This document shows positions 35,681 through 44,749 of a stretch of 64,000 nucleotides of DNA, piece by piece; positions within the stretch are counted from its first letter, which is position 1; every line of letters begins with the position of its first letter. This DNA is from CALAGB01 sp963789565. GTDB lineage: Bacteria; Chloroflexota; Chloroflexia; Thermomicrobiales; Thermomicrobiaceae. Both the position numbers and the translations under genes were made by a program. The stretch lies in assembly GCA_963789565.1 (NCBI GenBank), contig CAWBKX010000002.1:1178001-1242000 (forward strand), read 5' to 3'. The notes under the pieces were generated by a model, which made no database searches, was not told the origin of the DNA, and was given only the letters and a program-made list of their open reading frames with translations.

Positions 35681-36601
35681 TTAGTCGCGGCCACGAGGAT
35701 CGAGCGCATCTCGCAGCCCATCGCCGATCAGGTTAAAGGCCAGCACCGTGACGCTGATCATGATTCCTGGTGCGATGGCGATATGCGGGTAGATCCGCAC
35801 GTAGGCCCGAGCCGACGACAACATCGTGCCCCAGTCAGCGGTCGGCGCCTGGACTCCCAGGCCGAGGAATGAGAGAGCGGCCTCGAGGATGATGATCCCG
35901 CCCACGGCTAGCGTCGACAGCACAATGATCGGTCCCACGATATTCGGCACGATGTGACGCAGGATGATCCGCGTATTGTTCGCCCCGACCGCCCTGGCCG
36001 CCACAACGAAATCCCGCTCTCGCAAGCTCAGCACGTCTCCGCGCGCGACACGCGCATAGGCTGCCCACACGGTCATCCCAATGATCACGATGGTGGTCCT
36101 GAGACTCGGGCCAAGGACGGCCACCAACGCAATAAGCAAGGCTAAGGTGGGAAAGGCCATGATCGTATCGACAATGCGAGAGAGGACGGAGTCGATCCAG
36201 CCGCCGAAGTAACCCGCCGCCGCGCCGACGACCACTCCGATCGCCACGGCGATGGCCGTCGCCAGAAGGGCAACCACCAGTGCGATGCGCGTTCCGTAGA
36301 TGATTCGACTGAGCTCGTCTCGACCAATCTCGTCATATCCAAGCGGGTGCGACCAGGACGGAGCCTGGCCCAGGAACTCGGGTTTGGCCAGGTTCGGCGG
36401 ATAGGGGGCGAAGACGCCCGGAATAATCGCTAACACCGCCAGAATGACCAGAATGACCAGTCCAACGAACGCCGGTTTGTAGCGCTTGAATCGTCGCCAG
36501 GCGCGCGACCATTCAGTGCGGCGCGCGCGCCCCAGCGTAACCGTCGAGGCTTTCGCGCTGGACGACGCCGCTTCTTGCTGGTCTTCTTTCGAAACGTCCA
36601 T
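35681..36601 (-). CDS. ABC transporter permease, DppC/OppC type
   Basis: A 306-residue inner-membrane permease with a charged N-terminal ~35 residues, six TM helices and the EAA loop ARVARGDVLSLRERDFVVAARAVGANNTRI contacting the ATPase. LGTDxxGRD-like text appears as LGYDEIGRDELSR, typical of DppC. It follows the DppB-type gene by 16 bases. Confidence 0.92.
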   Translation of the reverse strand: MDVSKEDQQEAASSSAKASTVTLGRARRTEWSRAWRRFKRYKPAFVGLVILVILAVLAIIPGVFAPYPPNLAKPEFLGQAPSWSHPLGYDEIGRDELSRIIYGTRIALVVALLATAIAVAIGVVVGAAAGYFGGWIDSVLSRIVDTIMAFPTLALLIALVAVLGPSLRTTIVIIGMTVWAAYARVARGDVLSLRERDFVVAARAVGANNTRIILRHIVPNIVGPIIVLSTLAVGGIIILEAALSFLGLGVQAPTADWGTMLSSARAYVRIYPHIAIAPGIMISVTVLAFNLIGDGLRDALDPRGRD

Positions 36602-36617
36602 ACGATTCCGTCCTCAG

Positions 36618-37553
36618 CTAATGGAGTCTGATTCGCGGGTCGATGTAGGCATAGATCAGATCAGTCAGCAGATTGGCCGCGACCACGAGGACGGAAAGTA
36701 GGAAGACCACGGCTTGTACCACCTGATAATCGAGGTGGATGACGGAGTTGTAAAAGAGCTGACCAATTCCCGGCACCGCGAAGACCGTCTCGATGATGAT
36801 CGTGCCACTGAGGAGGAACGCGATTCGATAGCCGATGACCGTGACGACCGGCAACAGCGAATTTCTCACGACGTGTTTGACGAGGACGACCGATTCGGAT
36901 AGTCCCTTGGCCCGCGCCGTTCGCACGAAGTCCTGGCCGAGCGTCTCTACGGTCGTACTTCTCATGAGCCGCGCGACGATCGCCATCTGCTCGAATGACA
37001 AGACCAGCACAGGCAGGATATACCCCTTCCAGGAACTGACCCCGAAAGGCGGCAACCAGCCGAGCTTCAATGCAAACAGAATGATCGCCATCAAAGCGAT
37101 CCAGAAGCTGGGTACCGATACACCGAGTGTCGCCCCCACGGTGCTGAAATAGTCGAAGAATGAATACTGCTTGATCCCGGCGAGTATTCCGGCCGGTATG
37201 GCAATGACAATGGCTAAGAGCAATGCCATCACGTTCAGCTTGAATGTGACGGGCGCCGCCCTGCTGATGATCGTGTTGACCGGGGTTCCCACCTGAATGA
37301 CCGATTCACCAAAGTTTCCTCGGACCATATGGCCGGCCCACGTGAAGTACTGGACGTAAAGAGGCCGATCGAGTCCCCAATAGTGGCGGATTTGGTCGAT
37401 CTGCTGCGGCGTCAGCTGAGTTCTGCCGGTTTCACCGATCATGATGTAGACGGGATCCCCGGGGGTGAGGTGCAGGATGCCGAACGTCGCGATGCTGATG
37501 AGAAAAATAACGACGAATCCCTGAAGCAGCCGTCGAATGACATAGCGCAGCAT
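36618..37553 (-). CDS. ABC transporter permease, DppB/OppB type
   Basis: A 311-residue permease with the DppB N-terminus LRYVIRRLLQGFVVIFLIS, the pseudo-lipobox-free periplasmic segment LTPGDPVYIMIGE, and the EAA motif FVRTARAKGLSESVVLVKHVVRN near residue 210. It pairs with the DppC-type permease to form the channel for peptides or related solutes. A 10-bp stem-loop lies between it and the binding-protein gene. Confidence 0.92.
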   Translation of the reverse strand: MLRYVIRRLLQGFVVIFLISIATFGILHLTPGDPVYIMIGETGRTQLTPQQIDQIRHYWGLDRPLYVQYFTWAGHMVRGNFGESVIQVGTPVNTIISRAAPVTFKLNVMALLLAIVIAIPAGILAGIKQYSFFDYFSTVGATLGVSVPSFWIALMAIILFALKLGWLPPFGVSSWKGYILPVLVLSFEQMAIVARLMRSTTVETLGQDFVRTARAKGLSESVVLVKHVVRNSLLPVVTVIGYRIAFLLSGTIIIETVFAVPGIGQLFYNSVIHLDYQVVQAVVFLLSVLVVAANLLTDLIYAYIDPRIRLH

Positions 37554-37585
37554 GGTGCTGAGATTGTCCTCTCCGTTGTCGGCCG

Positions 37586-37611
37586 ACCGGCCCGTCGTAA
37601 AACGGGCCGGT
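37586..37611 (-). other. Stem-loop after the binding-protein gene
   Basis: ACCGGCCCGT and ACGGGCCGGT form a perfect 10-bp stem with a 6-base loop in the 86-base gap between the binding protein and the first permease. No T run follows in the direction of transcription. Such a structure often protects binding-protein mRNA and lowers permease levels. Confidence 0.55.
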
Positions 37612-37639
37612 AGACGTCTTCGCTATGCGTTTGAAACGG

Positions 37640-39412
37640 CTAGGCAATCCACATTAGGTAGACCTTGTTGTACAGCTGCGAGCCGTTGAGCGCATTTTTC
37701 GGCAGTCCCTGAATCCGCTTGGCGAAGTGGTTGAACCAGTTCCAGTACATCATGTAGATGAACGGAACGTCGTCCGACACGATCTGCTGAATCTGATCGT
37801 AGATATCCTTGCGCTTGGCCGGGTCGACCTCGTTGAGGCCCTGATCCAGCAGCTGATCCATCTGCGGATTCTTGTACTGGTTGAAGTTGCTGCCGCCGTC
37901 TGATCGTAGCGTGTCAGACGCATCGGGCTCGCCGTTCGCTCCGCCGTACGTCCAGTTGAAGATCGCCATGTCACCCGTGCCGTTGGTCATGTTCTGCAGA
38001 ATCGTGGTGGCCGGCTGCTCCTGGATACTCATGTCGATGCCGACGGCCTTGAGGTCCTGCTGCACCAACTCGGCCTCAGGCTTGCGAGCCTGGTCACCAC
38101 TGATGAGCGCACAGGTGAACGAGAATTTCTTGCCGTCCTTGGCGCGAGTGCCGTCGGAGCCCGCGACCCAGCCCGCCTGATCGAGGAGCTGCTTGGCGGT
38201 ATCTGGATTGTAGTCGTACTTGGTGACGTCCGGGTTGTACCAGGCGCCCAGATTCGGGGCGAGGTTGCCGGTGGCCAGTGCGGCCGCACCCTGGAAGACG
38301 GTGTCGATCACCTTCTGACGATCGATGGCGTGCATCATCGCCTGGCGACAAGCCTTGTCCGCGAAGAACGGCAACGTGTTGTTGATCGGGAAGTGATTGA
38401 CAGCCGTACTGACCGACGTGAAGGACGTGAATTTGTCGGTCTCACCGTTCAGCTTGAGGTCGTCCTGCACCAATAGCGTCCAGACGGAGGAATCGGCGTC
38501 GCCGGTCTCCAGGGCGATGGTGCGAACAGACGGCTCCGCCACCAGCTTCTGCGTGAAGGTGTTGAGATGTGGCGCCCCGCGGAAGTGATCGGGGAACGCT
38601 TCCACCGTGGTGTGATCGGCGGAGATGAACTCCTTCAGCTTGAACGGGCCTGTGCCGACCGGCTTGGTTCGGTACGTCTTTTCACCCACCTGCTGGTGAT
38701 ACTTCGACTGAACGATGAACGTTGTCGCGCCCAGCGCGGCGAACGCGGCATTCGGGGACGTCATCTTTACCACGACGGTGGTCGGATCAGACGAATCGAC
38801 CGAATCCATGTTTTTGAAATAGCTAGCGATGACCGAACCGTTGCTGGCGTCGCTGTAGAACGTGTATGTGTACTTGACGTCGTCGGCCGTGAAGGCCGTT
38901 CCGTCATGGAACTTGACGCCGTCCTTGAGCTTGAACGTGTAGCTCAGCCCGTCTGAGGCCGCCTCGTAGGTCGCGGCCAACGTCGGCTGGAGCACAAAGT
39001 TTTCGTCCTGCTCGAGCAACCCATTGTGAATTTGCGTGATCATCACCCACTGGTCACCAGGGCCGACGTCGTTCGGGCTCAGGCCGGCGAGTTCCTGGTG
39101 GCCGACGACTACCATGTCGCCACCCTGCTTCGGCGTGCCACTCGCTCCGGATTCAGTCGCGGCTGGGCTGCCGGTGTTGACACCAATAGTCGGAATGGAC
39201 TCTGCGGCTGTCGGCGACGATGACGCGCCACTGGAGCTCGTGCTCGTCGAAGCGCTTGCGGTCGTCGGGGTCGACTTGCTGCTGCCACAGGCGGCCAACA
39301 GCGTACCGACGGCCGGGATCGACAGACCCAGGATCGCGGAACGTTTTAGGAACTGACGTCGCGAGCTCACGAGCTCGAAACCCGACTTCGCTGTCGAATC
39401 GGAATTAGCCAC
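37640..39412 (-). CDS. Peptide/solute-binding lipoprotein of ABC importer (SBP family 5)
   Basis: The 590-residue protein has a twin-arginine-like signal (SRRQFLKRSAILGLS) ending in a lipobox LLAAC, then a Ser/Thr-rich linker of about 60 residues and a family-5 solute-binding domain: NGLLEQDENFVLQPTLAATYE, YTFKLKDGVKFHDGTAFTADDV, and RQAMMHAIDRQKVI. The GTG at 39412 follows GGAGGGG by six bases; the frame extends upstream to 39466 without support. It leads the operon with two permeases, CapA-like and M81 genes. Confidence 0.9.
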   Translation of the reverse strand: MANSDSTAKSGFELVSSRRQFLKRSAILGLSIPAVGTLLAACGSSKSTPTTASASTSTSSSGASSSPTAAESIPTIGVNTGSPAATESGASGTPKQGGDMVVVGHQELAGLSPNDVGPGDQWVMITQIHNGLLEQDENFVLQPTLAATYEAASDGLSYTFKLKDGVKFHDGTAFTADDVKYTYTFYSDASNGSVIASYFKNMDSVDSSDPTTVVVKMTSPNAAFAALGATTFIVQSKYHQQVGEKTYRTKPVGTGPFKLKEFISADHTTVEAFPDHFRGAPHLNTFTQKLVAEPSVRTIALETGDADSSVWTLLVQDDLKLNGETDKFTSFTSVSTAVNHFPINNTLPFFADKACRQAMMHAIDRQKVIDTVFQGAAALATGNLAPNLGAWYNPDVTKYDYNPDTAKQLLDQAGWVAGSDGTRAKDGKKFSFTCALISGDQARKPEAELVQQDLKAVGIDMSIQEQPATTILQNMTNGTGDMAIFNWTYGGANGEPDASDTLRSDGGSNFNQYKNPQMDQLLDQGLNEVDPAKRKDIYDQIQQIVSDDVPFIYMMYWNWFNHFAKRIQGLPKNALNGSQLYNKVYLMWIA

Positions 39413-39494
39413 GTTCACCCCTCCTCGTATGCACGGCACCCTCACTGAACAGACGGGTGGCAACACGCCACTCCCATACCGATAGGACTGTGCA

Positions 39495-39536
39495 GTGATT
39501 CACCGCATGATGAATCACCAGAACACACGTTGTCAA
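39495..39536 (-). promoter_or_regulatory. Candidate promoter and 24-bp palindrome upstream of the importer operon
   Basis: On the minus strand TTGACA (39531-39536) and TCATCA (39508-39513) are 17 bases apart. The palindrome GTGATTCA-N8-TGAATCAC (39495-39518) covers the -10 and start region, as a repressor site would. The -10 match is poor, so only the palindrome is strong. No regulator gene is adjacent. The remaining bases to 39851 contain no supported gene. Confidence 0.4.
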
Positions 39537-39851
39537 CCTGTCATGACGTCCGTTTGCACTAAGATATATGTCTGGTGTTTTCGAGACCGTTCTGGCGGCG
39601 CTGAACGCTCTGCCGTTGACCGAATGGCGACGTTCCAGATCAGATCAACGTTTGGACGACTCAAGAATCCGTAAACAACCGGCAATATCGCACGAGTCAC
39701 TCACACCTTTTGGCCCTGGCGAGTCGCACCCCGCCGCCCGTAGCATGGAAGCAGAAGATCTATTGAACGGATTCACGAGGGTCCACGTGATAACCGCACC
39801 ACGGATAATGCGTTAATACAGCCGACTGCTGGGTTTTGGAAGGACGATTGC

Positions 39852-40877
39852 ATGCCACTGCCGAACGACATTCCCAATATACATTCCGTTCGAAACCGAG
39901 TGTGGGCACGCCGCCTGGCGATCCTCCTAGCGTCTGTTTGCGTGGTGGCTCTCGTCGCTGCCTGTGGATCGAACGCTTCCGAGACTCCCACCAACACCGG
40001 CGGCCAGACGGCGACCGGCACGTCGACATCCATCGCGACCTCAACAACTGGGGCAGTGTCTGCAACATCAACCTCACTGGCAACGTCACCGGCTACCGTA
40101 GTCACAACGCCAGGTGGTGGGTCGTCATCTACGCCGTCATCGAGCCCCAGCACCGACACAACCACGTTCAACCTCTATTTCATGCGACAGGACAAGCTGG
40201 GCGTCGCACATCGAACCGTTCCCAAAACTCAAAAGGTGGGCGCAGCGGCAATCCAGGAATTGCTCAAAGGCCCCAACGCGGATGAGCAGGCGGCGGGGCT
40301 GAGCTCCGACATTCCAAGCACGTCACAGTATCTTGGATTGACCATCGCCAACAATGTCGCCACGGTGAATCTGTCGGGCGAGTTCGCGTCCGGAGGCGAC
40401 AGTGCCGCGTTGACGGCCCGGCTCGCGCAGGTAGTCTTTACGTTGACGCAGTTCTCGACGGTTGACCAGGTCAGCTTCCAACTCGACGGCAAGCCCGTGA
40501 CGAGCTTCGGGAGCGCCGGGATTGCGCTCGACCATCCAGTGGCACGTTCCGATTATGAGGACGTCACTCCGGCCATCTTGGTGGAGTCACCCGCGGTCGG
40601 CGATACGGTGATGTCTCAGGTGCGCTTGACCGGCAGCGCCAACACCTTCGAAGCCGCGTTCGCCATCGATGTACTGGATGCCAACGGAAAACTGTTGCAA
40701 GAGCAGCACGCAACCGCGACCTCAGGAACGGGCACGCGCGGGACATTCGACGTGAGCGTGCCGTTTAGCGTGTCGCAGCAGCAATCAGGGAAGATCGTGG
40801 TGTTCGAGTTGTCTGCCAAGGACGGCTCGAAGATCAATGTGGTCGAGATTCCGGTGACGCTCGCGCCACCCAAGTAG
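39852..40877 (+). CDS. Lipoprotein with GerMN and Gmad2 domains
   Basis: The 341-residue protein has a signal helix and lipobox (LVAAC), a Thr/Ser-rich linker of about 70 residues, a GerMN domain (NLYFMRQDKLGVAHRTV, IQELLKGP, VNLSGEF) and a C-terminal Gmad2 immunoglobulin-like domain (ILVESPAVGDTVMSQVRLTGSANTFEA). In Bacillus GerM takes part in sporulation, but this pair is common in nonsporulating Chloroflexi and Actinobacteria as a surface protein of unknown role. Its 3' end overlaps recD2 by 44 bases on the opposite strand. Confidence 0.85.
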   Translation: MPLPNDIPNIHSVRNRVWARRLAILLASVCVVALVAACGSNASETPTNTGGQTATGTSTSIATSTTGAVSATSTSLATSPATVVTTPGGGSSSTPSSSPSTDTTTFNLYFMRQDKLGVAHRTVPKTQKVGAAAIQELLKGPNADEQAAGLSSDIPSTSQYLGLTIANNVATVNLSGEFASGGDSAALTARLAQVVFTLTQFSTVDQVSFQLDGKPVTSFGSAGIALDHPVARSDYEDVTPAILVESPAVGDTVMSQVRLTGSANTFEAAFAIDVLDANGKLLQEQHATATSGTGTRGTFDVSVPFSVSQQQSGKIVVFELSAKDGSKINVVEIPVTLAPPK

Positions 40878-43107
40878 CGGGGGTCACGGCGTCTGAAAGA
40901 TCGCGCAGACGCACATCGAGCGAGGTATAGCGCCGCGAGATGCGGTCGTTGCGAACGGCCATCGCAATCGCTTTCGGCTGCGCCACCAATACGACCAACT
41001 CTCGGGCGCGCGTCACGGCGGTGTAGAGCAAGTTTCGCTGTAGCATCACGTAATTTGCGGTCAGGAGCGGCATCACCACGGCACGAAACTCCGACCCTTG
41101 CGCCCGGTGGACCGAGATGGCAAAGGCGTGGCTGAACTCATCGAGTTGCGCGAAGGGGACTGTCAGCGTTCGCCCGTCGTCGAAGGCCAACCGCATGGAT
41201 TGGTCGACTTGATCGATCGAGTTGATCACCGCCATGTCACCGTTGAAGACCTCGAGCTGATAGTTATTGCGTAGCGCGATGAGGCGGTCCCCGGCACGAT
41301 AATGACGTCCGGCGATCCGCAGCTCAGGCTGACCTTGCGCGGGCGGATTCAGCGCCGCCTGCAGCGTCTCATTTAGTCTGCGAGTTCCGGTCGCGCCGCC
41401 GTTCATGGGACACAGCACCTGTATTTGCTCGGACGCAATTCCATACGCCTTGGGTAGACGGTGCTTCACCAGGTCCTGGACGACCTCGGCAGCCTCTTCA
41501 GCCGCGTCTGATCCGTCCGGAACCCGCACGACGGCGAAGTCGCGCACGGCGCGACCGGTCTGTGGCATCTCACCATTGTTGATGCGGTGCGCGTTGCGCA
41601 CGATGGCGCTGGCTTCCGCTTGTCTGAAGATCGCCTCCAGCCGCACCGTCGGAATCACCTCGCTGGCGATCAAGTCGTGAAGCACGTTGCCGGGCCCGAC
41701 TGACGGCAGCTGATCGGCATCCCCTACGAGCAGGAAGTGGCAACCGCTCGGTAGTGCGCGCACCAGTGTATTGAAGAGATAGACGTCGAGCATCGAGGAC
41801 TCGTCTACGACCAGCAGGTCCGCGTCGAGCGGATTGTCCTCGTCATAGACCGCCGACCCGCCGGGTTGGAGCTTTAGTAGACGATGGATGGTGCGCGCCG
41901 GGTGACCGGTCAATTCGCTGAGGCGCTTCGCGGCGCGGCCGGTGGGTGCGACAAGCAGAACGCGCGTTTTTTTGGCGCGCGCCAGCGTCACGATGGATCG
42001 TACCGTCGTGCTCTTACCAGTTCCCGGCCCACCGGTCAGCACGGTCACGGGGTTGGTCAGCGCGGCTTTCACTGCCTCAATCTGCCGCTCAGCGAGCGCC
42101 GGTATGCGCCGCACGTTCACCAACCAATCGAGTGCGGCGTCCCAGTCAATAGATCCGAATGCGATGAGCCTATCAACGGGAGAATTGACGAGGCGGATGA
42201 CACGTCGGGCGCTGGCGATCTCGGCGCCACCCAACGAAGCGAGGTAGATCCGCTCCTCTCCGTCTCGCTCTTCAACAAAGACGTCCCGATCAGCGATCAG
42301 GCGCGGCATCGCGGCGTCCAACTGCTCGGCCGTGCAATCGAGGAGGCGCGCTGCGGTTTCGAATAGCACCTCGCGCGGCAAGTAGACGTGGCCGTTGTCG
42401 TCGGCCGCGGACGACAGGGCGTGGCGAAGACCCGCTGCCAGACGATCCGGCGAGTCGTGCGGAATCCCCAGTTCCGCGCCAATGTCGTCGGCCGTCTTGA
42501 ACCCGATGCCCCAGATATCGCGTGCCAGTCGATAGGGATCGTTTCGCACCACATCGACGGCATCATCGCCATACTGCTTGTAGATTCGAACGGCGTGCCC
42601 AGTATGCACGCCCAAGCCTTGCAGACAGATCATCACATCTTTGATGGCGCGCTGCTCCATCCAGGCAGCAATGATCGAAGAGGCACGCTTCCGGCCCAAC
42701 CCGCGCACTTCGCGCAGGCGCTCAGGTTCCTCGTCGATGATGGTGAGCGAGTCGGGACCAAAGTGTTCGACGATGCGCTTGGCGGTGACCGGGCCAACTC
42801 CGCGAATGAGGCCCGAGCCGAGGTATTTGCGAATGCCTTCGGTGGTGGCAGGCAATAGGGTGCGGAAGGTCGACACACGAAACTGTCGACCATGCTGCGG
42901 ATGAGTTGTCCAGACGCCTTCGAGCTGGATACGCTCGCCTGGATTCACCCCCGACATCTGGCCGACGGCCACTACCTCGGCGCCACGCTGCGTGCGAAGC
43001 TTGAGGACGGTGTACCCACTGGTCGGATGCTGATAGGTGAGTCGCTCGATGACGCCGTCCATGGACGACGTACCGTGCTGTGTGTTGTCGACTTCGACTT
43101 GTGACAT
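40834..43107 (-). CDS. recD2: RecD2-type ATP-dependent DNA helicase
   Basis: The 757-residue protein is a 5'-3' SF1B helicase not tied to RecBC. The N-terminal ~300 residues have the OB-like region (SGYTVLKLRT) and tandem helix-hairpin-helix units (GSGLIRGVGPVTAKRIVEHFG). Walker A is GGPGTGKST (359-367), Walker B VVDESSML, motif III GDADQLPSVGPGNVL, and the C-terminal SH3/2B part shows AISVHRAQGSEF. It converges on the GerMN gene with a 44-base overlap, so the last 14 codons of each share DNA. Three GGGTCA-type repeats lie just upstream of its start. Confidence 0.94.
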   Translation of the reverse strand: MSQVEVDNTQHGTSSMDGVIERLTYQHPTSGYTVLKLRTQRGAEVVAVGQMSGVNPGERIQLEGVWTTHPQHGRQFRVSTFRTLLPATTEGIRKYLGSGLIRGVGPVTAKRIVEHFGPDSLTIIDEEPERLREVRGLGRKRASSIIAAWMEQRAIKDVMICLQGLGVHTGHAVRIYKQYGDDAVDVVRNDPYRLARDIWGIGFKTADDIGAELGIPHDSPDRLAAGLRHALSSAADDNGHVYLPREVLFETAARLLDCTAEQLDAAMPRLIADRDVFVEERDGEERIYLASLGGAEIASARRVIRLVNSPVDRLIAFGSIDWDAALDWLVNVRRIPALAERQIEAVKAALTNPVTVLTGGPGTGKSTTVRSIVTLARAKKTRVLLVAPTGRAAKRLSELTGHPARTIHRLLKLQPGGSAVYDEDNPLDADLLVVDESSMLDVYLFNTLVRALPSGCHFLLVGDADQLPSVGPGNVLHDLIASEVIPTVRLEAIFRQAEASAIVRNAHRINNGEMPQTGRAVRDFAVVRVPDGSDAAEEAAEVVQDLVKHRLPKAYGIASEQIQVLCPMNGGATGTRRLNETLQAALNPPAQGQPELRIAGRHYRAGDRLIALRNNYQLEVFNGDMAVINSIDQVDQSMRLAFDDGRTLTVPFAQLDEFSHAFAISVHRAQGSEFRAVVMPLLTANYVMLQRNLLYTAVTRARELVVLVAQPKAIAMAVRNDRISRRYTSLDVRLRDLSDAVTPATWVARASPESRPH

Positions 43108-43126
43108 GCTGGCGAGTTCTCTTCGC

Positions 43127-43156
43127 GGGTCAATGGGTCAGTGGCGGTGGGTCAGT
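43127..43156. repeat. Three GGGTCARY-like direct repeats upstream of recD2
   Basis: GGGTCAAT (43127), GGGTCAGT (43135) and GGGTCAGT (43149) lie within 50 bases of the recD2 start; the first two are adjacent at an 8-base period. They may be a regulator half-site array or chance. Confidence 0.35.
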
Positions 43157-43302
43157 AATCGTTACCTAATTTTACCTTCTACCGCTGGAGTTTACCGGCC
43201 GAGATGCGCATTTAGAGAGTCCACTCGGATCCTGGTCGCGATGCCGGGAATTGAGTACGCTTTAATCTGATCGCATTTCGTCTTCCATCTTGTGAGGCTC
43301 CC

Positions 43303-43923
43303 GTGTGGATAATCATGCCGTTGATCTACCTCATGTCGTGGCGCAGTTGCCGGCGCTTCGGTCAGGCATTCAGTGAGACCGCGTCCTGGGTCGTCGGCTA
43401 TCTGTTCGCCACCGCCATTCTGCTGTTGCTCCACTTCGGCGGAGTCGGCATGATCTCCGCAACACCAGACGATCCACTGCAGATCGTGGCAGTGGTCGGC
43501 GGATTCATCGGCATGGGTATCAGCCGCTACCTCTGGAAGCGGCGTGGTGGACACCTCGAACCGGTGAAGCATCCATTGACCGACAACCGCTGGTTTCGTG
43601 GAGTGAGTGCGGCTGTAAAGGCCACCGTCTCCAGCGGCAAATCCGCGCAGGCTAAGCGGGCTCAACAGAGGCCGCCGGCGACTCGCTCGGCTTCGACCGC
43701 TCCGAGCGCGGCGACCTCCAACACGACGGCAAGAGCGGCGACGTCCAACACGGCGCCACCGGGCGCAGCGGCATCCAGCAAGACGGCACCGAGCACAGCG
43801 GTATCCAACAAGACTGCACCGCGTTCTTCGACAGCTGTTGGCAAGTCCTCAGCACAGAAGTGGGGCCGCGTAGTTGGCGCCATGCTGACGCCGCCCGAAT
43901 CTCGGCGTCGTCCGCCGCAATAA
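43303..43923 (+). CDS. Membrane protein with long Ala/Ser/Thr-rich tail
   Basis: The 206-residue product has two clear hydrophobic segments (VVGYLFATAILLLLHFGG and PLQIVAVVGGFIGMG) after a short N-terminal one, then about 120 residues of Ala/Ser/Thr/Lys repeats of the type TSNTA/SNKTAP and a basic end (PPESRRRPP). The tail is low-complexity and probably disordered. I recognise no family. It starts with GTG (GTGAGG upstream). It is divergent from recD2. Confidence 0.6.
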   Translation: MWIIMPLIYLMSWRSCRRFGQAFSETASWVVGYLFATAILLLLHFGGVGMISATPDDPLQIVAVVGGFIGMGISRYLWKRRGGHLEPVKHPLTDNRWFRGVSAAVKATVSSGKSAQAKRAQQRPPATRSASTAPSAATSNTTARAATSNTAPPGAAASSKTAPSTAVSNKTAPRSSTAVGKSSAQKWGRVVGAMLTPPESRRRPPQ

Positions 43924-44062
43924 CCCTCGTCCGCTACAACTCACTGCGACGGTTTCAGATCATCCTGTAAGATCCAGGGTGGTCGCTCTGTCTGCGTTTC
44001 GAAACAGCCCATCGAACGATGTTCGGTGCCGATGGAATCGAAGCACGTTCTCCGGAGGTGAG

Positions 44063-44641
44063 ATGACACGGGAAGAAGCCTGGACGCTCGTCAACGAGTA
44101 CACCACCCAGCCGCACCTGATTCGACACATGCTGGCCGTCGAGGCTGCCATGCGGGCTTATGCCGAGCGCTTTGGTGAAGACGTGGACACCTGGGGGCTG
44201 GTTGGGCTGCTGCATGATTTCGATTACGAGCAGAACCCGGACGTCAGCATCGAAGGACATCCAATCGTGGGTGCTCGCCTACTCGAAGAGAAAGGCTGCT
44301 CGCCGGACGTGACTCGCGCCATACTGGCTCATGCGTCCGAGATCACTGGAATTCAGCCGGAATCGCGCATGGAGCAGACGCTGGTGGCGGTGGACGAACT
44401 GACCGGATTCCTGGTCGCGGTCGCACTCGTCCGGCCCAGCAAGAGCATTCTCGACGTTGAGATCAAAAGCGTGCGCAAGAAATGGAAGACCAAGGAGTTC
44501 GCCGCGCCGGTGAATCGAACCGAAATCGAGCACGCTGCCGCCGGTCTGGGCATGGAACTCAACGAACACATTCAGATCGTGCTGGACGCCATGAAGGGCT
44601 GCGCCGCCGAGTTGGGACTCGAGCGCCACACAGTCGCGTAG
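44063..44641 (+). CDS. HD-domain (HDIG-type) phosphohydrolase
   Basis: A 192-residue soluble protein with the HD metal site: HMLAVEAAM, GLLHDFDYE, the Gly/His segment IEGHPIVGARLLEEKG, and ILAHASEI. Such proteins cleave phosphoester bonds of nucleotides or related compounds; the substrate is unknown. The ATG at 44063 has CCGGAGGTGAG immediately upstream; the frame continues 84 bases further up without support. It converges on folC after 108 bases. Confidence 0.84.
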   Translation: MTREEAWTLVNEYTTQPHLIRHMLAVEAAMRAYAERFGEDVDTWGLVGLLHDFDYEQNPDVSIEGHPIVGARLLEEKGCSPDVTRAILAHASEITGIQPESRMEQTLVAVDELTGFLVAVALVRPSKSILDVEIKSVRKKWKTKEFAAPVNRTEIEHAAAGLGMELNEHIQIVLDAMKGCAAELGLERHTVA

Positions 44642-44749
44642 CGACGTGAACGGTAAAGAGTCATTGCGGAGCTCAACGACCCGATCGGTCGCGGTCAACT
44701 CTGCGAGTGCAGCATCAGCGCCGGCAGACTTGAACTCTACTTGTGAGAA

